Translations under genes and position numbers: made by a program
NCBI GenBank assembly: GCA_002501205.1
Contig: DLRW01000090.1
Coordinates: 1-54,023, forward strand
Source of the DNA: Flavobacteriales bacterium UBA7878
GTDB taxonomy: Bacteria; Bacteroidota; Bacteroidia; Flavobacteriales; Schleiferiaceae
Direction: 5' to 3'
DNA length: 54,023 nucleotides
The notes under the pieces: model-generated
Databases searched by the model: none
Told to the model about the DNA's origin: nothing
The model's input: only the letters and a program-made list of their open reading frames with translations
Shown here: positions 33,520-42,086 of the stretch, in pieces
Layout: each line of letters opens with the position of its first letter
How positions within the stretch are numbered: the first letter of the stretch is position 1

Positions 33520-35814
33520 TTGAAGCGCCTGATCATCTGGAGCCTTTTACTCGCGAGCCTTGCAGGCTGTAAATATAGCCGTTATGTGCCGGACGACCGC
33601 TATATACTATGGCGCAGCGAGATAATTCTTGAAGATGGTGGACGTGCAGATGCTTTGGCAGAAGGAATTATTCGCCAAAAGCCCAATCGCAAGTTTATCC
33701 TCCCTCGCTTAAGGCCAGGATTAGCTATTCATTCATGGGGAACCGGTAAAGAAAAAAACTTCTGGTCGCGCCTGGGGCAGGCACCCGTCATTTTTGATCA
33801 AAGCAAAGCCGAACGCAGTGCAGAGCTACTGCAACTGTACTATTTTAATAAAGGGTATTTCCAAGCAAGGGTTAAGGAAGAAATTGAATTCCGGTCCCAT
33901 CAAAAAGCTTTGGTTAAGTATCGGGTGGTGCGAGGTCCCCGTTATCGGATCGACAGCATTCAATATGAGCTAATCCCCGCTTTGGAGCGCCTTCGCCTGG
34001 CTTCCGCCGATGAATCTGAACTAAAAGAAGGGCAATATTATGATCTCGAAAAACTGGATCTGGAACGCGATCGTTTAAAGCGATTATTTCGGGATAATGG
34101 CTATTTCGACTTCAGCGATAGCTATATCAGCTTTGATGCCGACACCAACAAAAGAGCTGGCCTGCATCGTGTAAGCGTAAAAATGATTGTGCGTGGAATT
34201 CCTGAGCGGGCGGGCGACAGCATCGTTTACAGGGTACCCAAACCATATTTCATCCGCAATATATCGGTGATTCCGGATTTCGATTTTCAATCCAGAAAAG
34301 CCCCGGGTGATAGTATCCAATTTCAGAAATACTTGATTAAATACGATAGCCTGGCCTATAAGCCTCGCTATTTAACCGATGCTATTCACTTTAATCAAGG
34401 GGAACTTTTTCGGCAAAGTGTAATTAATGAAACCTATTCCCACTACAGCAGTTACAATGCATTTAATGTAACTGAGATTAATTTCCGCCCTATAAAAAAT
34501 GATACAGGTCGATCTTTTTTAGATGTTGAAATTCGCTTGGTACCCCAGGATAAAAGAAGCTTCAATACGGAAATGGAAGTAACCAACACTTCCGGAAACT
34601 ACGGTATTAGCGGATCAGTAGGTATTATAAATCGCAACCTCTTTCGCGGTGGAGAAGCTTTGAGTTTTAAAATCAATAGCGGTCTGGAATATCAACCTAC
34701 CCTGGCCAATACCGAAAATCTGTCGCGAACCTTTGAACTGGGTGCCGAGGTCAAGATCGATTTCCCGCGCTTCGTATTACCTTTTAATACTTTGAACTTG
34801 CTTCCGAAACGAATGCAGCCTCGCTCCAGCGTGAGCCTTTATGCCAATCGTACTGCCAGAATAGAATTTGACCGTGAGACCTTCGGGGGAAGACTCAGTT
34901 ACCAATGGAAAGAAAGTGCCTTTAAAACCCATCAGGTCGACCTCTTAAATCTCAGTTTCTCGCGCTTAGATTCCATTGATGACTTTTTTATTAGCCAATT
35001 AGACCCCATTCAAATCTTGGCATTCAACTCAGAATTCATCAGCAGCAGTTCTTGGAAATACACCTATAATGGACAGCAAAGTGTAAGTCAGGAATTCTAT
35101 GATTTTTTCAGCTCCGAAGTGGAAGTAGCCGGTAGCTTACAATCCATTCTTGCTAATAATATCGGTAAGGTTAATGATGCCGGAACCAGTCGCTTATTTG
35201 GCGCTCCGGTTTACCAATTTGCACGAGTTAATTTAGACTATCGTTACTACATTCACCCCAGCCCGGAGCAGCTCTATGTTTTCCGACTCAGTGGCGGCTA
35301 TATACACCCTTATGGCTTAAGTCAGTTTGAAGGACCTAATGGTAGTTTGCGCCTCCCTCCATTCAGCCGTTTTTTCTTTATAGGGGGTACTAACGATTTA
35401 CGCGCCTGGCCCGCCTATCGTGCCGGTGGTGGTCAAGATCAAGTTTCCTCTTACACCGATACCAGCTCCAATTTTGCCATTGGTACTTTTAAACTGCTTT
35501 CTAATATCGAATACCGTTTCCCGATGTACGGTAGCTTAAAGGGAGCTGTTTTTCTGGATGCTGGGAATATCTGGCTAACCGGTGGCCTCGAATCTGAGCA
35601 AAGCAAATTCGAATTGCGAAATCTGGCTCGCGATTTATACATCGGCAGTGGTTTAGGATTTCGTTTAGACCTCGATTTTTTTGTGATTCGTTTAGACATT
35701 GGATTACGCTTGCGAGACCCTGGATACTACTCCAGTCGCGAGGAATGGGTGATTGCCACCAAGCCCGTTTTCAATAATCTCACATATAACATTGCCTTAG
35801 GATACCCATTTTAA
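33520..35814 (+). CDS. tamL: TamL, BamA/TamA-family outer membrane lipoprotein
   Basis: A 764-aa outer membrane protein. From TTG 33520 the sequence reads KRLIIWSLLLASLAGCKYSR, a good lipoprotein signal with Cys at about residue 17. POTRA domains follow (YYFNKGYFQARVKEEIEF, FRDNGYFDFSDSYISFDAD) and a C-terminal 16-strand barrel (from about 400) with the BamA-family motif FFIGGTNDLRAWPAYRAGG. In Bacteroidota this TamA homologue is lipidated (TamL) and works with TamB in envelope assembly. A start at ATG 33484 would add a Cys-containing 12-residue extension that spoils the signal peptide. The gene is divergent from the methyltransferase. Confidence 0.88.
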   Translation: MKRLIIWSLLLASLAGCKYSRYVPDDRYILWRSEIILEDGGRADALAEGIIRQKPNRKFILPRLRPGLAIHSWGTGKEKNFWSRLGQAPVIFDQSKAERSAELLQLYYFNKGYFQARVKEEIEFRSHQKALVKYRVVRGPRYRIDSIQYELIPALERLRLASADESELKEGQYYDLEKLDLERDRLKRLFRDNGYFDFSDSYISFDADTNKRAGLHRVSVKMIVRGIPERAGDSIVYRVPKPYFIRNISVIPDFDFQSRKAPGDSIQFQKYLIKYDSLAYKPRYLTDAIHFNQGELFRQSVINETYSHYSSYNAFNVTEINFRPIKNDTGRSFLDVEIRLVPQDKRSFNTEMEVTNTSGNYGISGSVGIINRNLFRGGEALSFKINSGLEYQPTLANTENLSRTFELGAEVKIDFPRFVLPFNTLNLLPKRMQPRSSVSLYANRTARIEFDRETFGGRLSYQWKESAFKTHQVDLLNLSFSRLDSIDDFFISQLDPIQILAFNSEFISSSSWKYTYNGQQSVSQEFYDFFSSEVEVAGSLQSILANNIGKVNDAGTSRLFGAPVYQFARVNLDYRYYIHPSPEQLYVFRLSGGYIHPYGLSQFEGPNGSLRLPPFSRFFFIGGTNDLRAWPAYRAGGGQDQVSSYTDTSSNFAIGTFKLLSNIEYRFPMYGSLKGAVFLDAGNIWLTGGLESEQSKFELRNLARDLYIGSGLGFRLDLDFFVIRLDIGLRLRDPGYYSSREEWVIATKPVFNNLTYNIALGYPF

Positions 35815-35833
35815 ACTGGGTAAGAAAAAACTC

Positions 35834-35841
35834 TATTTTTG
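35834..35841 (+). promoter_or_regulatory. -7 element of the fructose-bisphosphate aldolase gene
   Basis: TATTTTTG matches TAnnTTTG, 29 nt before the ATG at 35871. No clear -33 TTG lies at 19 nt spacing. Confidence 0.5.
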
Positions 35842-35870
35842 TACCGATTTCTAATACTTAGATCCACATT

Positions 35871-36947
35871 ATGAACGTCAACCAAATTGCAGATCTTTTA
35901 GGTTCTGATGGCGAAGCCCTCTTGAACCACCAATCCAAAACCATTGATAAAAGTCTGCTCCACCTTCCTGGCCCGGATTTCGTAGACCGGGTTTTCGCTG
36001 ACTCCAATCGCAGTCCTCAAGTATTAAGAAGCTTGCAAGCTCTTTATGGTAACGGTCGTTTGGCCAATACCGGATACCTTTCTATCCTTCCGGTAGACCA
36101 GGGTATTGAGCACTCTGCAGGAGCCTCATTTGCTAAAAACCCCATCTATTTTGATGGCGAAAATATTGTGAAGCTTGCCCTGGAAGGCGGCTGTAATGCC
36201 GTAGCCTCCACCTTTGGAGCTTTGGCCAGCGTTTCTCGCAAGTATGCTCACAAAATTCCATTCATTGTAAAAATTAACCACAATGAATTATTGACCTACC
36301 CTAATACCTTCGATCAGATCATGTTCGGAAGTATTCGCAATGCCTACGATATGGGTGCTGTGGCAGTAGGAGCTACCATTTACTTCGGTTCTGAAGAAAG
36401 TAACCGTCAATTGGTAGAAGTGGCTGAAGCATTTGAATATGCTCACGAATTAGGCATGGCTACCATTCTTTGGTGCTACATGCGTAATCCAGCCTTCAAA
36501 CAAGATAAAGATTACCACGTTGCAGCGGACCTTACTGCACAAGCCAACCACTTGGGTGTAACCATCCAGGCGGATATCATCAAGCAAAAGCTTCCTGAAA
36601 ACAATGGTGGCTACAAAGCTTTGAACAGCGGAAGCAGCAGCTACGGTAAATTAGACGAGCGTATTTACACCGAATTAACCAGCGATAATCCTATCGATTT
36701 AACTCGTTACCAGGTAGCGAACTGCTATATGGGTCGTGCGGGATTAATTAACTCCGGTGGTGCCTCCAGCGGTGATGCTAAAAATGATTTAGCCGAAGCT
36801 GTTCGTACTGCGGTAATTAACAAACGTGCTGGTGGCCAGGGATTAATCTCCGGTCGTAAAGCCTTCCAGAAACCTATGAATGAAGGAGTAGCCTTATTAA
36901 ACTCTATTCAGGACGTATATCTGGACACTGATATTAGCATCGCTTAA
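35871..36947 (+). CDS. fbaB: Class I fructose-bisphosphate aldolase (DhnA/FbaB type)
   Basis: A 358-aa TIM-barrel aldolase of the prokaryotic DhnA/FbaB type, cleaving fructose-1,6-bisphosphate to dihydroxyacetone phosphate and glyceraldehyde-3-phosphate without metal. The N-terminal segment ILPVDQGIEHSAGASFAKNP, IPFIVKINHNELL, VAVGATIYFGSEESNRQ and TIQADIIKQKLPENNGG are characteristic; the Schiff-base Lys is expected in the last (about residue 235). The length fits E. coli FbaB (350 aa). It has its own -7 element and two hairpins downstream, so it is probably monocistronic. Confidence 0.94.
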   Translation: MNVNQIADLLGSDGEALLNHQSKTIDKSLLHLPGPDFVDRVFADSNRSPQVLRSLQALYGNGRLANTGYLSILPVDQGIEHSAGASFAKNPIYFDGENIVKLALEGGCNAVASTFGALASVSRKYAHKIPFIVKINHNELLTYPNTFDQIMFGSIRNAYDMGAVAVGATIYFGSEESNRQLVEVAEAFEYAHELGMATILWCYMRNPAFKQDKDYHVAADLTAQANHLGVTIQADIIKQKLPENNGGYKALNSGSSSYGKLDERIYTELTSDNPIDLTRYQVANCYMGRAGLINSGGASSGDAKNDLAEAVRTAVINKRAGGQGLISGRKAFQKPMNEGVALLNSIQDVYLDTDISIA

Positions 36948-36951
36948 TCAT

Positions 36952-36966
36952 TTGTGATTATCACAA
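36952..36966. other. 15-bp perfect palindrome after the aldolase gene
   Basis: TTGTGATTATCACAA has 6-bp arms round a TTA centre (the seventh bases T and A also pair), and is followed on the plus strand by TTTTTAAGG. It may be a first weak terminator of fbaB or an operator for accD. Confidence 0.5.
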
Positions 36967-36986
36967 TTTTTAAGGATTTTTGATAC

Positions 36987-37022
36987 AAAGTCTGCATTCA
37001 AAACATCGGATGCAGACTTTTT
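36987..37022 (+). terminator. Intrinsic terminator of fbaB
   Basis: AAAGTCTGCAT (36987-36997) pairs fully with ATGCAGACTTT (37010-37020) around a 12-nt loop, followed by T to 37022. The stem is 11 bp. It ends 18 nt before the accD ATG. Confidence 0.82.
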
Positions 37023-37040
37023 CACTTTAATTTGAATTCT

Positions 37041-37910
37041 ATGGGTTGGTTTGTAAGAAACAAAGAGGGGATAACCACCAAGACTGAAGATAAGAAAGAA
37101 ACGCCGGAAGGACTTTGGTATAAGTGTAAGAAGTGCAAGGTGATTTCCAGCGTTGAAGATCACTCTGCCAATATGTGGGTTTGCCCGAATTGTGGCTTCC
37201 ACGAACGCATTAATGCCAAAGAGTATTTCAGCATCTTATTTGACGAAGGTAAATTCACCGAGCTCAACGCTAAAATGACCAGCGGCGATCCCCTGAAATT
37301 TGAGGACACCAAAAAATACGTTGATCGTTATAAGGCCACAGTAAAAAAGACCGGTATCAATGATGCGGTAAGCACTGGATACGGTAAAATGAACGAGCGC
37401 GATGTGGTGATCGCCGCCATGAACTTCAATTTCATTGGAGGTTCTATGGGTTCTGTAGTAGGTGAAAAAATTGCCAAGGCGATTGACCATTCTATTAAAT
37501 ACCATAAGCCTTTCATTATGATCTCCAAAAGTGGAGGTGCCCGTATGATGGAAGCCGCCTTTTCGCTAATGCAGATGGCTAAAACCAGTGCTAAACTGGC
37601 GCAATTAGGCGAAGCGAAAATCCCTTATATCTCGGTATTAACTGATCCTACTACCGGTGGTGTAACCGCATCCTTCGCGATGTTGGGAGATATTAATATC
37701 GCAGAACCCGGAGCCTTAATCGGCTTTGCCGGCCCCCGGGTAGTAAAAGAAACCATTGGTAAAGATTTACCGGACGGCTTCCAAACTTCTGAGTTCCTAC
37801 TGGAACACGGATTCCTCGATTTCATTTCCGAAAGAAAGGACCTCAAGAGTAAAATGTCCAATTTTCTCCGCATGACACAAGGAGAAGTTAAGGCCAAGGC
37901 TAGCAATTAA
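37041..37910 (+). CDS. accD: Acetyl-CoA carboxylase carboxyltransferase subunit beta
   Basis: A 289-aa beta subunit of the carboxyltransferase that transfers CO2 from biotin to acetyl-CoA in fatty acid synthesis. The N-terminal four-Cys zinc finger (WYKCKKCKVIS and VCPNCGFHERI, about 27-52) is followed by the crotonase-fold domain with IAAMNFNFIGGSMGSVVGEK, SKSGGARMMEAAFSLMQMAK and PTTGGVTASFAMLGDI (oxyanion hole glycines). I chose ATG 37041 (MGWFVRNKEG); the TTG nine bases upstream is less likely. It is followed by rpsO after 70 nt. Confidence 0.96.
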   Translation: MGWFVRNKEGITTKTEDKKETPEGLWYKCKKCKVISSVEDHSANMWVCPNCGFHERINAKEYFSILFDEGKFTELNAKMTSGDPLKFEDTKKYVDRYKATVKKTGINDAVSTGYGKMNERDVVIAAMNFNFIGGSMGSVVGEKIAKAIDHSIKYHKPFIMISKSGGARMMEAAFSLMQMAKTSAKLAQLGEAKIPYISVLTDPTTGGVTASFAMLGDINIAEPGALIGFAGPRVVKETIGKDLPDGFQTSEFLLEHGFLDFISERKDLKSKMSNFLRMTQGEVKAKASN

Positions 37911-37925
37911 TTAGAAAAGAATTTC

Positions 37926-37933
37926 TACTTTTG
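37926..37933 (+). promoter_or_regulatory. -7 element of rpsO
   Basis: TACTTTTG matches TAnnTTTG, 47 nt before the rpsO ATG, giving a leader of about 44 nt, the longest of the predicted ones here. S15 is autoregulated in other bacteria by binding its leader; whether it does so here is not visible. Confidence 0.55.
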
Positions 37934-37980
37934 CAGGCTCAATTTATAGTATACATAACATTCATCTAAAGGATCTTGAA

Positions 37981-38250
37981 ATGTATTTAAGCCCAGAGAA
38001 GAAAAGAGAGATTTTCCAGAAATACGGAAAATCTGACAACGACACCGGTTCACCTGAAGGTCAAGTTGCATTGTTCACTTACCGTATTAACCACCTAACC
38101 GAGCACTTGAAGCGTAACCGCAAGGATTTCGCTACTGAGAAAGCTCTGGTAGACATGGTAGGTAAGCGTCGTCGCATCTTGGGTTACCTGAAGGATCGTG
38201 ATATTGAAAGATATCGTGCGATTATCGCCGAACTCGGAATTAGAAAGTAA
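37981..38250 (+). CDS. rpsO: 30S ribosomal protein S15
   Basis: An 89-aa protein, exactly the usual length. It has the family motifs GSPEGQVALFTYRINHLTEH, HLKRNRKDFATEKAL and VGKRRRILGYLKDRD. S15 binds the 16S rRNA three-way junction early in 30S assembly. As in most bacteria it lies directly before pnp, here separated by a terminator. Confidence 0.98.
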   Translation: MYLSPEKKREIFQKYGKSDNDTGSPEGQVALFTYRINHLTEHLKRNRKDFATEKALVDMVGKRRRILGYLKDRDIERYRAIIAELGIRK

Positions 38251-38260
38251 TCTCTTGATA

Positions 38261-38293
38261 AAGAAGGCAATTCTTAGAGTTGCCTTCTTTTCT
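38261..38293 (+). terminator. Intrinsic terminator between rpsO and pnp
   Basis: AAGAAGGCAA (38261-38270) pairs fully with TTGCCTTCTT (38280-38289) around a 9-nt loop, followed by TTTCTTC. The 10-bp stem would end rpsO transcripts; pnp would need read-through or its own promoter. None with a good TAnnTTTG match is seen in 38294-38323. Confidence 0.78.
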
Positions 38294-38323
38294 TCTGATC
38301 CAATTACCATTTACAATTAATAC

Positions 38324-40468
38324 ATGATTCCAAACGCTATTACGCAGGAAATCAAATTAGCAGACGGGAGAACCATCACCATCGAAACCGGAAAATTGGC
38401 GAAACAAGCCGACGGTTCTGTAGTGGTTCGCATGGGTGACACCATGTTGTTAGCGACTGTAGTTTCGAATAAGGAAGCTATGGAAGGCATTGATTTTTTG
38501 CCCCTAACCGTAGATTACCGCGAGAAATTTTCATCTGCCGGCCGTATGCCCGGTGGATTCATTAAAAGAGAGGCTCGTCCTTCCGACGAAGAGATATTAG
38601 TGATGCGATTGGTGGACCGTGTTTTACGTCCGCTTTTCCCCAAAGATTACCACGCTGATGTTCAGGTGATGATCTCCCTGAACTCCTGGGACCCTAATGT
38701 TAAGCCTGATGCTTTAGCCGGTTTAGCTGCCTCTGCTGCTATTGCCGTTTCTGATATTCCTTTTAACGGCCCGATGTCTGAAGTACGCGTGGGTCGCGTA
38801 AATGGTGAATTCGTAATTAACCCTACTCCTGCTCAATTGGAAGAATCCGACATCGATATGATGGTGGGTGCTACCGCAGACAGTGTGGTAATGGTTGAAG
38901 GTGAGATGAAAGAGATTTCTGAAAAAGAAATGCTCGATGCCATCGCTGCCGCACACGAAGCTATTAAAGTACAAGTACAAGCCCAGTTGGATTTAGCCGC
39001 TCAAGTTGCCAAATCCAGCCCTAAGCGCGAGTACAGTCATGAAACTCACGATGAAGCTCTTCGTGATCAAATCATGAAAGACTTATACGATAAGGTATAT
39101 GCCGTTGCTAAAAGTGGTTTAAGCAAAGAAGAGCGTTCTGCTCAGTTTAAAGCCGTTCGCGACGAGTATATGGAAGCCAATTTCAGCGAAGAAGAGCTGG
39201 AAGAGAAAAGCGGCCTTATCAAAACTTATTATCACGATGTTGAATACCATGCCATGCGCAATATGATCTTGAAAGATCGTCAGCGTTTGGATGGTCGTCA
39301 ATTGAATGAGATTCGTCCTATCTGGACAGAGGTTGATTACCTTCCTTCTACACACGGTTCTGCCGTATTTACCCGTGGGGAAACTCAATCTCTTACTACC
39401 GTAACTTTAGGAAGCAAGCTGGATGAAAACCGCATCGACAATGTAACCTTCAGTGGTTCCGAGCGTTTCTACCTGCACTACAACTTCCCTCCTTTCTCTA
39501 CCGGTGAGGCCCGCCCTATTCGCGGAACCAGCCGTCGTGAGATTGGTCACGGAAACCTCGCCCAGCGTGCCTTAAAAGGCATGGTACCCGACGATAACTT
39601 CTACACCATTCGTGTGGTTTCTGATATTTTGGAGTCTAACGGATCTTCTTCCATGGCAACGGTTTGCGCCGGTACTATGGCGATGATGGATGCCGGTATC
39701 AAAATGAAAGCTCCGGTATCAGGTATCGCAATGGGATTAATCACCGACGAAAGTGGAGAGTACGCTGTATTGAGCGACATCCTTGGTGATGAAGACCACT
39801 TGGGTGATATGGACTTTAAAGTAACCGGAACCAAAGCGGGTATCACTGCTTGCCAGATGGATATCAAAATTAAGGGTCTTTCTTACGAGATTCTTGAGAA
39901 AGCTTTGAACCAGGCTAAAGACGGTCGTTTACACATCTTAGGTGAGATGATGAAGACCATCGATGCCCCTCGTACCGAATTAAAGCCACATGCTCCGAAA
40001 TTAACCATGATGAAGATTCCAAAGGAATTCATCGGAATGATTATCGGACCTGGAGGAAAGAATATCCAAAAGCTGCAGCTTGATACCGAAACTACCATCA
40101 CCATCGAAGAAGACGGTGAATACGGAGTTATCGAAATCAGCGGAACTGATGCTGCGAAAATGGCTAAGGCCGAAGCCCGCATCAAAGAAGTTGCTTTCGT
40201 ACCGGAAGTTGGGGAAGTATATAATGGTTTGGTTCGTTCGATCCAGCCTTACGGAGCATTTGTAGAACTCGCTCCTGGAACCGACGGCTTATTGCACATC
40301 TCCGAGATTGCTCACCGTCGTTTACAAACCGTTGAGGAAGAATTAAAAGAAGGCGACCGTATCGACGTTAAACTGATCGGTAAGGACGACCGCGGTAAGT
40401 TGAAGCTTTCCCGTAAAGTTCTTTTAGAGAAACCTGCAGCGCAAGAAGCTAAAAAAGAAGAAAACTAA
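38324..40468 (+). CDS. pnp: Polyribonucleotide nucleotidyltransferase (PNPase)
   Basis: A 714-aa 3'-5' phosphorolytic exoribonuclease. Two RNase PH domains (about 10-230 and 320-555) carry LLATVVSNKEAMEGIDFLPL, GRMPGGFIKREARPSDEE and the active-site region ESNGSSSMATVCAGTMAMMD. A KH domain (MIIGPGGKNIQKLQ, about 570) and an S1 domain (VYNGLVRSIQPYGAFVELA, about 630-700) bind RNA. All parts are complete. It degrades mRNA and matures stable RNAs; in E. coli it works with RNase E, which Bacteroidota may replace by another nuclease. Confidence 0.98.
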   Translation: MIPNAITQEIKLADGRTITIETGKLAKQADGSVVVRMGDTMLLATVVSNKEAMEGIDFLPLTVDYREKFSSAGRMPGGFIKREARPSDEEILVMRLVDRVLRPLFPKDYHADVQVMISLNSWDPNVKPDALAGLAASAAIAVSDIPFNGPMSEVRVGRVNGEFVINPTPAQLEESDIDMMVGATADSVVMVEGEMKEISEKEMLDAIAAAHEAIKVQVQAQLDLAAQVAKSSPKREYSHETHDEALRDQIMKDLYDKVYAVAKSGLSKEERSAQFKAVRDEYMEANFSEEELEEKSGLIKTYYHDVEYHAMRNMILKDRQRLDGRQLNEIRPIWTEVDYLPSTHGSAVFTRGETQSLTTVTLGSKLDENRIDNVTFSGSERFYLHYNFPPFSTGEARPIRGTSRREIGHGNLAQRALKGMVPDDNFYTIRVVSDILESNGSSSMATVCAGTMAMMDAGIKMKAPVSGIAMGLITDESGEYAVLSDILGDEDHLGDMDFKVTGTKAGITACQMDIKIKGLSYEILEKALNQAKDGRLHILGEMMKTIDAPRTELKPHAPKLTMMKIPKEFIGMIIGPGGKNIQKLQLDTETTITIEEDGEYGVIEISGTDAAKMAKAEARIKEVAFVPEVGEVYNGLVRSIQPYGAFVELAPGTDGLLHISEIAHRRLQTVEEELKEGDRIDVKLIGKDDRGKLKLSRKVLLEKPAAQEAKKEEN

Positions 40469-40519
40469 ATCGACCCTTTTTTAGTTAGTTAATTACGTTA
40501 TCCATTTTTATTGTAGCCA

Positions 40520-41383
40520 ATGAGACAGTTAAAGATCACAAAACAGGTTACCAACCGGGAAACCGCCTCACTCGACAAATACCTTCAAGAAATTGGGAAA
40601 GTAGACCTGATTACGGCCGAGGAAGAAGTAGAGTTAGCGCAGCGCATCAAGGCTGGTGATCAGGTAGCTTTGGAAAAATTGACCAAAGCCAACCTTCGAT
40701 TTGTGGTTTCTGTGGCTAAGCAATATCAGAACCAGGGATTAACCCTGCCGGATCTTATCAACGAAGGAAACCTCGGATTAATCAAGGCCGCACAGCGTTT
40801 CGACGAAACTCGCGGATTTAAATTTATTTCCTACGCCGTTTGGTGGATTCGCCAAAGTATCCTGCAAGCCCTGGCAGAGCAATCGCGTATTGTGCGTTTG
40901 CCTTTGAATAAGATCGGTTCGATCAATAAGATCAACAAATCTTATGCGCAATTGGAACAAGAGCATGAGCGTGCTCCCTCCCCTGAAGAAATCGCCGATA
41001 ACCTAGAGATGGGCGAGAATGATGTTAAGGAGAGCATGCGTAACAGTGGTCGTCATATTTCCATGGACGCTCCCTTAGTGGAAGGCGAAGACAGCAACCT
41101 GTATGATGTATTGAATACAGGTGAAAGTCCTAATCCTGATGACACTCTGATGCAAGATTCTTTGCGCACTGAGATCGAACGCTCTTTAGCCACATTGACC
41201 CCACGTGAAGGAGATGTGGTACGCCTTTACTTTGGCCTTGGCGGCCAACACCCAATGACCTTGGAAGAGATCGGAGAAAAATTCGACCTTACTCGCGAGC
41301 GGGTGCGTCAGATCAAAGAAAAAGCGATCCGCAGATTAAAACACACATCAAGAAGTAAAATTCTTAAAACCTATTTAGGTTAG
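40520..41383 (+). CDS. rpoD: Primary sigma factor RpoD/SigA (short Bacteroidetes form)
   Basis: A 287-aa group 1 sigma factor lacking region 1.1, as is usual for Bacteroidota. Region 1.2 is ASLDKYLQEIGKVDLITAEE, regions 2.1-2.4 are LRFVVSVAKQYQNQGLTLPD, NEGNLGLIKAAQRFDETRGF and FISYAVWWIRQSILQALAEQ, region 3 is IVRLPLNKIGSINKINKS, and region 4.2 is EEIGEKFDLTRERVRQIKEK. It recognises the TAnnTTTG promoters seen across this window (established for this group). The C terminus ends with SRSKILKTYL. A strong terminator follows and overlaps the next promoter. Confidence 0.97.
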   Translation: MRQLKITKQVTNRETASLDKYLQEIGKVDLITAEEEVELAQRIKAGDQVALEKLTKANLRFVVSVAKQYQNQGLTLPDLINEGNLGLIKAAQRFDETRGFKFISYAVWWIRQSILQALAEQSRIVRLPLNKIGSINKINKSYAQLEQEHERAPSPEEIADNLEMGENDVKESMRNSGRHISMDAPLVEGEDSNLYDVLNTGESPNPDDTLMQDSLRTEIERSLATLTPREGDVVRLYFGLGGQHPMTLEEIGEKFDLTRERVRQIKEKAIRRLKHTSRSKILKTYLG

Positions 41384-41387
41384 ATTC

Positions 41388-41420
41388 AAACCCCGGCCAT
41401 TGCGTCGGGGTTTTTTATTT
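41388..41420 (+). terminator. Intrinsic terminator of rpoD
   Basis: AAACCCCG (41388-41395) pairs with CGGGGTTT (41406-41413), followed by a T run to 41416 and then ATTT. The T tract is shared with the rpe -7 element. Confidence 0.85.
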
Positions 41421-41423
41421 TTG
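41416..41423 (+). promoter_or_regulatory. -7 element of rpe, overlapping the rpoD terminator
   Basis: TATTTTTG matches TAnnTTTG, 15 nt before the ATG at 41439. Its -33 region falls in the rpoD terminator stem. Confidence 0.55.
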
Positions 41424-41438
41424 CCGAAAATTAAACTT

Positions 41439-42086
41439 ATGGCACTTATTGCACCTAGCCTTTTGGCTGCCGACTTCCTGAATCTTGAACGCGATTGTAA
41501 AATGGTGAACGAAAGTGCCGCCGACTGGTTTCACCTGGACGTGATGGACGGGCTATTTGTTCCTAACATCTCTTTCGGTTTACCGGTGATTGAAGCCATC
41601 AACCGCGTAGCCACTAAAACCCTGGATGTTCATTTAATGATCGAAAAGCCTGAGCGCTATATCCAGGATTTTAAAGCCGCCGGAGCAGATGTACTTACGG
41701 TGCATTACGAAGCTTCTACTCACTTACACCGCAGCTTACAGGCTATTAAAGCCGAAGGAATGCAAGCTGGTGTAGCCTTAAACCCGCATACTCCCGTAAG
41801 CTTATTAAAGGATGTGATCCAGGATATTGATCTGGTTTGCCTAATGAGCGTAAACCCGGGCTTTGGTGGTCAGAAATTCATTGAGCGTACTTATGATAAA
41901 GTACGTGAATTGAAAGGTATGATCAATGAAGCGGGTTCCAATACTCTGATCGAAATTGATGGTGGGGTAAATACCGATAATGCACCCAAGCTTATTGCGG
42001 CTGGTGCCGATGTATTAGTAGCCGGAAGCTTTGTGTTCCGTGCCGAAGATCAAATGGGAACTATCGCTGCTCTTAAAGCGATTTAA
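41439..42086 (+). CDS. rpe: Ribulose-phosphate 3-epimerase
   Basis: A 215-aa TIM barrel that interconverts ribulose-5-phosphate and xylulose-5-phosphate in the pentose phosphate pathway. It starts MALIAPSLLAADFLNLERDC (typical start), with the catalytic and metal residues in WFHLDVMDGLFVPNISFG (His, Asp), LDVHLMIEKPE (His) and EIDGGVNTDNAPKL (Asp). The phosphate-binding loop is VAGSFVF. The longer frame from 41400 would run through a terminator. Its stop overlaps that of the convergent acyltransferase gene by 4 nt in the palindrome TTAA. Confidence 0.96.
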   Translation: MALIAPSLLAADFLNLERDCKMVNESAADWFHLDVMDGLFVPNISFGLPVIEAINRVATKTLDVHLMIEKPERYIQDFKAAGADVLTVHYEASTHLHRSLQAIKAEGMQAGVALNPHTPVSLLKDVIQDIDLVCLMSVNPGFGGQKFIERTYDKVRELKGMINEAGSNTLIEIDGGVNTDNAPKLIAAGADVLVAGSFVFRAEDQMGTIAALKAI

